Below are positions 57,792 to 64,000 of a stretch of DNA of 64,000 nucleotides, in pieces (position 1 is the stretch's first letter; each line of letters begins with the position of its first letter). Under the pieces are notes generated by a model. The model saw nothing but the letters and a program-made list of their open reading frames with translations. It had not been told where the DNA came from and made no database searches. The DNA is from Marinobacter excellens HL-55 (lineage in GTDB: Bacteria > Pseudomonadota > Gammaproteobacteria > Pseudomonadales > Oleiphilaceae), in assembly GCA_001314845.1 (NCBI GenBank), contig LJZQ01000002.1, forward strand, positions 128,765 through 192,764, in the 5' to 3' direction. A program made the translations under genes and the position numbers.

Positions 57792-59712
57792 CTTCTGGTT
57801 TGTAGTGCCGGGTGATCCGGAGCAGAACACCGGTGGTTATCGTTATGTTCGGCGCCTGGTTGAGTCGCTGAATCATGCTGGCATCAATACGCGGGTTCAT
57901 GGGTTGTCCGGGCGCTATCCCCGGCCAGATCAAGAGGCCGAAAGGGCAATGCAGGACTTTCTTGCGTCTTTGCCTGATGGCGCCCGGGTTGTTTTGGACG
58001 GCCTGGCGATGGGTGCCATGCCTGAAGTATTGCAGCGCCACCGGCGGCGGTTGCAGTTATCCGCGTTGGTGCATCATCCACTGGCCGATGAAACGGGTCT
58101 GGCGGCGGACCAGCAAGTCTGGTTCAAGCAGATTGAAACCCGGGCGCTCGCCCAGGTTGGCCGGGTGTTCACAACCAGCGACTACACGGCCGTGCGCCTG
58201 GAGCAGTCTTACGGTGTGCGAGGGGATCGCATAGCCACGGCGCAACCCGCCGTTGATGATGTGTTCTTCTCGATAGATCGACCCGACCGCGCTGAGGGCC
58301 AGAGCAACCCGCTCAGACTGCTGTGCGTTGGCCATTTGTCACCCCGCAAGGCTCAGCATCAGTTGGTAGATGCGTTGTCGACGCTGACGGATTTGCCCTG
58401 GCAGTGCACGCTCGTGGGCGCACAAGACCGTGACCCGGATTATGCCGCAACGGTGATCAGAGCGATTGCCGACAAAGGTCTCACTGACCGCATTGCGCTG
58501 ATGGGCGAACTCAGCGAGCACCAGATCGCCACCGCCTACGCCGAGGCTGATCTGTTCGTATTCCCGTCGCTTTATGAAGGCTACGGCATTGTGATTGACG
58601 AGGCCCTGGCCGCGGGCCTGCCGGTACTGTCCTCTGATGGCGGGGCGCTGGCGCTCACCACAGAAAAGCCAGGTACCATCACGTATCCGGCCGGGAGCGT
58701 CTCCGAGCTGACGGATCGGCTGCGATCGCTGATCCGCAGGGTCGACGATTTAGCGATGCTGAGCGATCAGGCCCGTTCATCCAGAGCAGGTATTCGCCGG
58801 TGGTCCGATACGGCCCGTGACTTTCTGGAAGGCATGAAGCTTGCCGAGAGGGATGATCCGGCCCGTTTTTCCGGGCAATGGCTCGAAACCCGCGAGCCGG
58901 CCGACCACGCTGCCCGCAGCGAAGCCTTAACCGACACTTTGGCCCAATGGCTGATGACCCGGTATGACCAACGATCGCTGCATGAGGGCTCGGCGCCGCC
59001 GTTGCAGCACGTTGATATCGGCACCGGCCGAGGCTCTAACCCTGCATACCTTGTTCCCCGGGTGCCGGTGCCTCAGCAATGGACCCTGGTAGAGCCTGAC
59101 CTGGGGCTTTTGCAAGCGGCTACCCGCAGGGTGGAAGCATTGGACGCACCGGCAAGCCCCCTCGACCTGGAGCTGAACGCAGATAACCTGGAGTCTGTTT
59201 TACCGGCGGATGCCGATCTGATCACCGCCTCTGCGTTGATTGATCTGGTTTCAGAGCCGTGGCTCGCGGCCTTTGCCGCAGCGATTACTCGCCGGCGCGC
59301 AGCGGTGCTGGTGGTTTTGAGTTATAGCGGTCAGTTTGACTTGGCGCCGGCGCACCCATTGGATTCACTTGTGCAGAGCCTGGTTAATCGTCATCAGCAC
59401 GGCGACAAAGGCAGTGGCAGTGCCCTGGGACCGGAGGCGACCGAGGCATTGGCGCAACATTTGAAGATTGCCGGCTATCAGGTTCAGGTGACCGAAAGTC
59501 CCTGGTGCCTGGGTGGAGACCGCAAAGACGCTGCACTGATCGACATGTTGATGGCCGGCTGGGCGAAGGCGGCCGTTGAGCAGGATGGCCAAGCGATTGG
59601 TGCCGTTAACCGTTGGTTGAGCGATCGACGGGCACAACTGACAAGAAACGAGCTGATGGTGACGGTTGGTCATCTGGACTTGCTGGCCTTTCCTGAAGAC
59701 GAACGCCGCTGA
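57778..59712 (+). CDS. Glycosyltransferase (GT4) fused to a SAM methyltransferase-like domain
   Basis: A 644-residue cytosolic two-domain protein. Residues 1-365 are a GT-B glycosyltransferase: N-terminal acceptor domain (FWFVVPGDPEQNTGGYRYV), a glycine-rich turn at LCVGHLSPRKAQH, and the E-x7-E motif in PSLYEGYGIVIDEALAAGLP near 265. Residues about 420-640 are a class I methyltransferase-like domain, with motif I HVDIGTGRGSNPAYL. No signal peptide. The ATG at 57778 lies inside the PTPS gene end. The sugar donor and the methyl acceptor are unknown. Confidence 0.85.
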   Translation: MPASDFWFVVPGDPEQNTGGYRYVRRLVESLNHAGINTRVHGLSGRYPRPDQEAERAMQDFLASLPDGARVVLDGLAMGAMPEVLQRHRRRLQLSALVHHPLADETGLAADQQVWFKQIETRALAQVGRVFTTSDYTAVRLEQSYGVRGDRIATAQPAVDDVFFSIDRPDRAEGQSNPLRLLCVGHLSPRKAQHQLVDALSTLTDLPWQCTLVGAQDRDPDYAATVIRAIADKGLTDRIALMGELSEHQIATAYAEADLFVFPSLYEGYGIVIDEALAAGLPVLSSDGGALALTTEKPGTITYPAGSVSELTDRLRSLIRRVDDLAMLSDQARSSRAGIRRWSDTARDFLEGMKLAERDDPARFSGQWLETREPADHAARSEALTDTLAQWLMTRYDQRSLHEGSAPPLQHVDIGTGRGSNPAYLVPRVPVPQQWTLVEPDLGLLQAATRRVEALDAPASPLDLELNADNLESVLPADADLITASALIDLVSEPWLAAFAAAITRRRAAVLVVLSYSGQFDLAPAHPLDSLVQSLVNRHQHGDKGSGSALGPEATEALAQHLKIAGYQVQVTESPWCLGGDRKDAALIDMLMAGWAKAAVEQDGQAIGAVNRWLSDRRAQLTRNELMVTVGHLDLLAFPEDERR

Positions 59713-60674
59713 TGATTCATCACAGAGGCTGGCCCAAGCTGTTGCTGCGCTGGTTGACTACGCTTGTAATTCTTGGACTGGTATTTGCCTTTGTCGACTT
59801 GTCGGCACTGGGAGCCAGGCTGGCCACGGTGCCGGTTTCTCTGATCGTTCTCGCGTTGGGCTTCTCGGTTGTGCAAGTGGTGTTATCTGCTTGGCGTTGG
59901 CGATATACCGCGGGCCGATTGGGAATCGCCATTCCGATGGGCTTTGCCGTTCGGGAGTATTACCTGGCCAGTTTCCTGAATCAGGTTTTGCCGGGGGGTG
60001 TGATGGGTGACGTTAACCGCGCCTGGCGCCACAGCAAGATACATACGGAAGCTAAATCCGAGCGTTCAGGACGGTTAGCCGCGATTCACGCGGTGGCGCT
60101 TGAGCGGCTCTCGGGCCAATTGGTGTTGGTGCCAGTGGTTTTAATCGTGTTGGGTGCTCTGTGGGCGAGCGGCCAGTTTGCCTCACGCCGTTTGCCAACG
60201 GACGTGGCGCTGAGCTCAGGATATTGGCTATTGATACCTTTGTTGGTCGGGATAGTGGTGTGGTTGCTGTTTGCCAGTGGCAAGATCACGGCGATGGCCC
60301 GATATGTAGGGCGCCTTTGGGAAGACCTTCAATTGGCGTTTTCTGGTTGGCGGACCGGTTCTGTTCAGCTGATAACATCACTTTCGGTGCTCGGTACTTA
60401 CCTCCTGGTGTTCATGCTGATTGCCGTGGGAATGGGGCTGGCTGAGGACGGTGCAACCCTGGCGTTGACCATGGCTCTGTGCCTGGTGCTTTTGCTGGCT
60501 ATGGTGTTGCCTATTACGGTATCCGGGTGGGGCGTGCGTGAGGGTGCGGCGGCACTGCTTTGGCCGGCGGCGGGGCTGCCGGCCGATCAGGGCGTTGCCA
60601 TCAGCGTTGGCTACGGCGCGCTGATTTTTCTGGGTAGTTTGCCGGGCGCGCTAATGCTGCTCCGAAAGTCCTGA
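59712..60674 (+). CDS. UPF0104/lysylphosphatidylglycerol-synthase-TM-like flippase protein
   Basis: A 320-residue polytopic inner-membrane protein with about eight helices. The family block YYLASFLNQVLPGGVMGDVNRAW near residue 78 is clear, and PITVSGWGVREGAA near 260 is the second. Members of this fold move lipids or lipid-linked groups across membranes. Its ATG overlaps the GT-methyltransferase stop by one base, suggesting that its cargo is that enzyme's product. Its 3' end overlaps the convergent RibD-like gene by 24 bases. Confidence 0.85.
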   Translation: MIHHRGWPKLLLRWLTTLVILGLVFAFVDLSALGARLATVPVSLIVLALGFSVVQVVLSAWRWRYTAGRLGIAIPMGFAVREYYLASFLNQVLPGGVMGDVNRAWRHSKIHTEAKSERSGRLAAIHAVALERLSGQLVLVPVVLIVLGALWASGQFASRRLPTDVALSSGYWLLIPLLVGIVVWLLFASGKITAMARYVGRLWEDLQLAFSGWRTGSVQLITSLSVLGTYLLVFMLIAVGMGLAEDGATLALTMALCLVLLLAMVLPITVSGWGVREGAAALLWPAAGLPADQGVAISVGYGALIFLGSLPGALMLLRKS

Positions 60675-61541
60675 TGGGTGTGCGGTTTTGTCGAAGTCCA
60701 GATCAAACAGCATATCGCTGCCAAGATTGATCAACTGGGCCCGTGGCCGAAGGGCTTCATCCAACTGATCGATTTCTGGCAATGAGAACGCCGGGCGGCC
60801 ACTGCCAATAATCATCGGGGCGACCATCACGTGCAGGCGATCGAGCAAACCCGCATTCAGAAAAGTCGACACCGTGACCCCGCCACCTTCGATAAAAATC
60901 TTGTGCAGTCCCGCATCCTGTAACACGCGCAGAATATGCTCTGGCTGAACCGGAGTCTCACTGTCTGGATCACCCAGGCAGGGGATGGTGGTTACTGTTC
61001 CGTTGGTGTCAGGTTGGCGGGCTGGATCATAGTCACCGGCCACCAGGTGCAGTGTGGGTGCCTCGCCATCGGTAAACAGGTGATGGGTGAGCGGTACCCG
61101 TCGTTTGCGGTCGATCACTACCCGTACTGGATTGCTGCCGCTGGTCCGCCGGACGGTCAGGCGGGGATTGTCTGTGACTGCCGTACCTGCACCCACGACA
61201 ACCGCATCACACAGAGCGCGGATTCGATGCAGGTGAGTAATGCCGTCGTCGCCGTTGATAAAACGCGAACAGCCGGTCACCGTGGCAATCCGGCCGTCCA
61301 GGCTCTGACCCAACTGGCCGATCACCCGGGTGCCAGACGCGCTCTGAACGGGCAGGCACAGCGGGAGAAAAACCGAGAGCAGGTTTTTGACGTCATCGGT
61401 CGCCTGATCAACCAGCTCCCAGCTTTTGCCGTTCAAACGGAGCGCTGGATGATCGCTCCCGGGCACGGGCAGCGTCACATTACTGCGATTGATCGCACTC
61501 AGAATAAGATTCCAGGTGTTGTCTGCGTCCAGGGTGACCAT
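60651..61541 (-). CDS. RibD C-terminal-type (DHFR-fold) reductase
   Basis: A 296-residue protein. The C-terminal 220 residues match the RibD reductase domain: GQLGQSLDGRIATVTG, then RALCDAVVVGAGTAVTDNPR and FIEGGGVTVSTFLNAGLLD. The N-terminal 65 residues are unrelated to the RibD deaminase. It probably reduces a pyrimidine or pterin ribosyl compound with NADPH. Standalone reductases of this sort occur outside riboflavin operons. It faces the pterin-like operon and overlaps its last gene by 24 bases. Confidence 0.85.
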   Translation of the reverse strand: MVTLDADNTWNLILSAINRSNVTLPVPGSDHPALRLNGKSWELVDQATDDVKNLLSVFLPLCLPVQSASGTRVIGQLGQSLDGRIATVTGCSRFINGDDGITHLHRIRALCDAVVVGAGTAVTDNPRLTVRRTSGSNPVRVVIDRKRRVPLTHHLFTDGEAPTLHLVAGDYDPARQPDTNGTVTTIPCLGDPDSETPVQPEHILRVLQDAGLHKIFIEGGGVTVSTFLNAGLLDRLHVMVAPMIIGSGRPAFSLPEIDQLDEALRPRAQLINLGSDMLFDLDFDKTAHPSGLSEQH

Positions 61542-61659
61542 AGCATTCCTGTTCTTTGGATTTCCGGTTTCAGTATAGGCGGATTGTGTGCAAAGCTATA
61601 TGTACGATACATTTCCGGATTGATTCACTTTTCCAGCTGACTTTATTAAGGACACGGTT

Positions 61660-61866
61660 ATGGAGGAGGATGAGTTTGATTCCAGTCAGTTGGAACTGCC
61701 AGGGCTGGCGTTCAGTAGCAGCGAAGATCTGACGGTGGCACTGGACGAACTGGAGCAGGAAATTAGCCGGATACAGTTGTCGGATGAGGAGCGTGAATTG
61801 TTGCGCCGCTTCCGCAAGGCTACGGAAGATAACCGGCGCATGGTGTTGCAGCTTCTGGGCCGTTAA
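61660..61866 (+). CDS. Small acidic hypothetical protein
   Basis: A 68-residue protein of unknown family: an acidic N-terminus (EEDEFDSSQLELPGLAF), then a helical, amphipathic C-terminal part (LDELEQEISRIQLSDEERELLRRF). No signal peptide or membrane helix. The reading frame has normal codon use and the ATG lies 14 bases after AAGGACACGG. It is alone between the RibD-like gene and galU. Confidence 0.55.
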   Translation: MEEDEFDSSQLELPGLAFSSSEDLTVALDELEQEISRIQLSDEERELLRRFRKATEDNRRMVLQLLGR

Positions 61867-61872
61867 CCGCGG

Positions 61873-61895
61873 GGCCGGGCAGCCCCGCCCGGGCC
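61873..61895. terminator. GC-rich hairpin between the small ORF and galU
   Basis: GGCC-GGGC pairs with GCCC-G-GGCC (one bulge), 61873-61880 with 61887-61895, in the 29-base gap of two convergent genes. The T content after it is moderate. Confidence 0.45.
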
Positions 61896-62732
61896 TTATT
61901 TGCCTTTCTTGTAGATGTTCTCGTAGACGTAGTTTGTGGCTTCCACAAAACCATCGATGCTACCGCAATCAAAACGCTGACCTTTGAACTGGTAGGCCAG
62001 CACACAGCCGTTCTTGGCTTGCTCCAGCAGCGCATCGGTAATCTGTACCTCACCGTTCTTGCCGGGCGGGGTGCGCTCGATGATGTCGAAAATATCGGGC
62101 GTCAGAATGTAGCGGCCGATGATGGCCAAGTTGCTGGGCGCATCTTCCGGGGCAGGCTTCTCGACCATGTCGGTTATCCGGTACAGCCCGTCTTTCATCG
62201 ATTCGCCAGCAATTACACCGTACTTGTGGGTCTCATCCTGAGGCACTTCTTCAATCGCCACAATTGAGCAGCGGAACTGGTTGTACAGTTTGACCATCTG
62301 CGCGAGCACACCATCTTCACCTTCGGGCCCCACACAAAAGTCGTCCGCCAGTACCACGGCAAACGGGTTGTCACCGACCAGGTTGCGACCGGTCAGTATC
62401 GCGTGGCCCAGTCCTTTCATCTCATTCTGACGGGTGAACGCAAAGTTGTTGTTATCAATCAGGTCTCTGATAGAGGTCAGCAATCCTTCTTTACCGGAAC
62501 CGGCAATCTGGTGCTCCAGCTCGTAGCTGATGTCGAAGTGATCTTCGATCGCACGCTTGCCCCGGCCGGTTACAAAGCCGAATTCGTGAATGCCCGCGTC
62601 GGCGGCTTCTTCCACGCCGTACTGAACCAGCGGCTTGTTAACAATCGGCAGAATTTCTTTCGGCATCGCCTTGGTGGCGGGAAGAAAGCGTGTGCCGTAG
62701 CCGGCAACGGGGAACAGACACTTTCTGATCAT
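61896..62732 (-). CDS. galU: UTP-glucose-1-phosphate uridylyltransferase
   Basis: Makes UDP-glucose from glucose-1-phosphate and UTP. 278 residues. The N-terminal nucleotide loop is AGYGTRFLPATKAMPKE and VLADDFCVGPEG is the metal-binding block; IADLGEVQITDALLE-type sequence ends the core. It feeds galE and ugd earlier in the window. AAAGGACC precedes the ATG. Confidence 0.96.
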   Translation of the reverse strand: MIRKCLFPVAGYGTRFLPATKAMPKEILPIVNKPLVQYGVEEAADAGIHEFGFVTGRGKRAIEDHFDISYELEHQIAGSGKEGLLTSIRDLIDNNNFAFTRQNEMKGLGHAILTGRNLVGDNPFAVVLADDFCVGPEGEDGVLAQMVKLYNQFRCSIVAIEEVPQDETHKYGVIAGESMKDGLYRITDMVEKPAPEDAPSNLAIIGRYILTPDIFDIIERTPPGKNGEVQITDALLEQAKNGCVLAYQFKGQRFDCGSIDGFVEATNYVYENIYKKGK

Positions 62733-62871
62733 ATTCGGGTCCTTTGTATTTGATCGGATGAAAGTAGTTAAAGGAGTTTACCGGAGTTGTCGGGGCAGGG
62801 GGAGGGGCGCTTTGCGGTAAGGGAATAGTATCTGAGTTTTTGTTAGCAAATAGTCTAACGGCAATCCCGTC

Positions 62872-62883
62872 ATTGTTGACAAT
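62872..62883. promoter_or_regulatory. Upstream GntR-type operator, ATTGTTGACAAT
   Basis: A 12-base palindrome (ATTGT-N2-ACAAT). Its half-sites match those of the second palindrome 52 bases downstream, about five helical turns away. Likely binding site of the adjacent GntR-family protein. Confidence 0.55.
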
Positions 62884-62924
62884 ATGAAGTCATGGGCGTA
62901 ATTTTCACAACATTCCACTAGATA

Positions 62925-62934
62925 TTGTTAACAA
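62925..62934. promoter_or_regulatory. Promoter-proximal GntR-type operator, TTGTTAACAA
   Basis: A perfect 10-base palindrome ending four bases before the regulator ATG. It would block transcription or translation start when bound, giving autoregulation of the prp operon. Confidence 0.55.
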
Positions 62935-62938
62935 CATT

Positions 62939-63619
62939 ATGAATCAACCCGTCATTCAGTCGTTAACCCGCGCCGACGAGGCATTTGATTGTCTGCAAAC
63001 GGCCATTGTAATGGGTGACCTGGCTCCCGGTGAAAAAATTGGCGAAGTGGAGCTTTGTGCTCGTTTTAACCTGACTCGGGGCCCGCTTCGCGAAGCGTTG
63101 GGGCGCTTGGAGTCCCGTGGACTGTTGGTGCGCAAGCCCCATGCTGGCGTCAAAGTGGTGTCTGTCAGTGCCGATGAGTTGATTGAGCTCTACCGCATTC
63201 GTGAAGTGATGGAAGGGCTGGCGGCCAGACAAGCGGCCGAGCGAATGACGGATGCCGAGATTGCCGATCTGAAGGCAACACTCGACAGCCACGAGCAAAT
63301 GATCGAAGAAGCTCAGGGCCAGGCGTACTATCAGGCGGAGGGCGACTACGACTTCCACCACCGCATCGCCACCGGCAGTCGCAATGCCAAGCTTGCCCAG
63401 ATGCTCCTGGGTGACCTTTATTACATGGTGCGCATGTACCGTTACCGGTTAAGCACTTCCGCCGGGCGTCCGCACATGGCGCTGGGTGAACACCGCCGTA
63501 TCGTCGAAGCCATTGCCCAGCGCGATGGTGAGCTCGCCGAATTCCTAATGAAAAGACACATCAATGCCGCACGTCAGAATATCGAACAAAAGATCAAGCA
63601 AGGCGTGCTAACAATCTGA
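62939..63619 (+). CDS. GntR-family (FCD) regulator of the prp operon
   Basis: A 226-residue regulator: N-terminal winged HTH (LAPGEKIGEVELCARFNLTRGPLREALGR-type pattern, seen across residues 29-58) and a C-terminal FCD domain with metal/ligand residues in EGDYDFHHRIATGS and GEHRRIVEAI. GntR genes directly before prpB in pseudomonads control the 2-methylcitrate cycle. Effector is probably methylcitrate or a related acid, by family analogy. No ribosome site is visible before the ATG, which lies against the operator, so the transcript could be nearly leaderless. Confidence 0.88.
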   Translation: MNQPVIQSLTRADEAFDCLQTAIVMGDLAPGEKIGEVELCARFNLTRGPLREALGRLESRGLLVRKPHAGVKVVSVSADELIELYRIREVMEGLAARQAAERMTDAEIADLKATLDSHEQMIEEAQGQAYYQAEGDYDFHHRIATGSRNAKLAQMLLGDLYYMVRMYRYRLSTSAGRPHMALGEHRRIVEAIAQRDGELAEFLMKRHINAARQNIEQKIKQGVLTI

Positions 63620-63637
63620 TCAGAGAGGTAATGTCCC

Positions 63638-64000
63638 ATGGCTAACAAACTTTCCCCCGGTGCCCGTTTCCGCAAGGCCCTGAAAGATAATCATCCGCTG
63701 CAAATCGTGGGCACAATCAACGCCTATTCCGCCATGATGGCGGAGCGAGTAGGGCATCAGGCCATTTACCTGTCTGGTGGCGGTGTTGCAAACGCCTCTT
63801 ACGGCCTGCCCGACCTGGGTATGACCAGCATGAACGACGTTGTTGAAGACGTGCGTCGTATCACTGCAGCAACCGACGTACCTCTGCTGGTCGACATCGA
63901 CACCGGCTGGGGTGGCGCACTCAACATTGCCCGCACCATTCGTGAAATGGAGCGTGCCGGCGCAGCGGCAGTGCACATTGAAGATCAGGTTGCCCAGAAG
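63638..64000 (+). CDS. prpB: 2-methylisocitrate lyase, 5' part
   Basis: First 121 residues, the rest lies beyond the window. It cleaves 2-methylisocitrate to pyruvate and succinate, the last step of propionate breakdown by the methylcitrate cycle. Recognised from [61 protein letters not shown] and [12 protein letters not shown], typical of PEP mutase/isocitrate-lyase superfamily PrpB. The ATG at 63638 has AGAGAGG upstream and lies 18 bases after the regulator stop. Confidence 0.95.
   Translation, partial: MANKLSPGARFRKALKDNHPLQIVGTINAYSAMMAERVGHQAIYLSGGGVANASYGLPDLGMTSMNDVVEDVRRITAATDVPLLVDIDTGWGGALNIARTIREMERAGAAAVHIEDQVAQK

Overview
The window is a contiguous piece of a moderately GC-rich gammaproteobacterial chromosome. 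Gene content and order (dapA-bamC-purC, ruvCAB-ybgC-tolQRAB-pal-cpoB, exbBD-msbA-lpxK-kdsB-murB, guaBA, aguA/aguB, prp genes led by a GntR regulator) and the protein sequences point to a Pseudomonas/Marinobacter-type marine bacterium. Marinobacter is my best guess, by recall and not by database search. No phage, transposase, CRISPR array or rRNA operon was seen. Most of the window is dense housekeeping DNA with heavy translational coupling and frequent TTG starts.

Layout. 1-2.7 kb: agmatine catabolism (aguA, aguB cut by the window edge), a small exported protein and a PilZ protein. 2.8-7.9 kb: lipoprotein release (one LolC/E-type permease plus LolD), a DUF2062 membrane protein and the DNA-uptake channel ComEC. 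7.9-14.3 kb: one coupled envelope operon, exbB-exbD-msbA-lpxK-trm112-kdsB-lmwPTP-murB. 14.4-22.6 kb: proS, an Lrp regulator divergent from leuA, a cold-shock gene with a long leader, a propionyl/acetyl-CoA ligase and xseA. 22.8-29.9 kb: guaB, guaA, tadA, galE, ugd, a HIT protein and fabR. 30-40 kb: aspS behind a large inverted repeat, ruvCAB, and ybgC with the whole Tol-Pal operon. 40-49.6 kb: two identical tRNA-Lys genes, nadA, bepA, tusA, a PerM-family permease, bcp, dapA, bamC, purC, an outer-membrane barrel and a UDP-glucuronate 4-epimerase-like gene.

The right part (49.6-62 kb) is more accessory. It has a PEP-CTERM von Willebrand A protein behind a candidate sigma-54 promoter, a pseudouridine synthase, tRNA-Val and a DMT exporter. 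Next is a divergent cluster. One arm runs CDP-alcohol phosphatidyltransferase, YceI, an Ig-like protein, and a secreted lipase-like hydrolase broken by an in-frame TAG. The other arm runs MDR oxidoreductase, divergent pterin synthase (PTPS/QueD fold), glycosyltransferase-methyltransferase fusion and UPF0104 flippase-like protein, meeting a convergent RibD-type reductase. I read this arm as a possible undescribed pathway for a pterin-like glycoconjugate; it is the most interesting part of the window. The end holds galU, then a GntR regulator with two matching operators and the start of prpB (2-methylcitrate cycle).

Functional links: GalU, GalE, Ugd and the 4-epimerase together make UDP-glucose, UDP-galactose, UDP-glucuronate and UDP-galacturonate for surface polysaccharide. 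MsbA/LpxK/KdsB, Lol, BamC, BepA and Tol-Pal build and maintain the outer membrane. The PrpE-type ligase could feed the prp operon at the right end. All functional calls come from reading motifs and recalled family features, with no search run.
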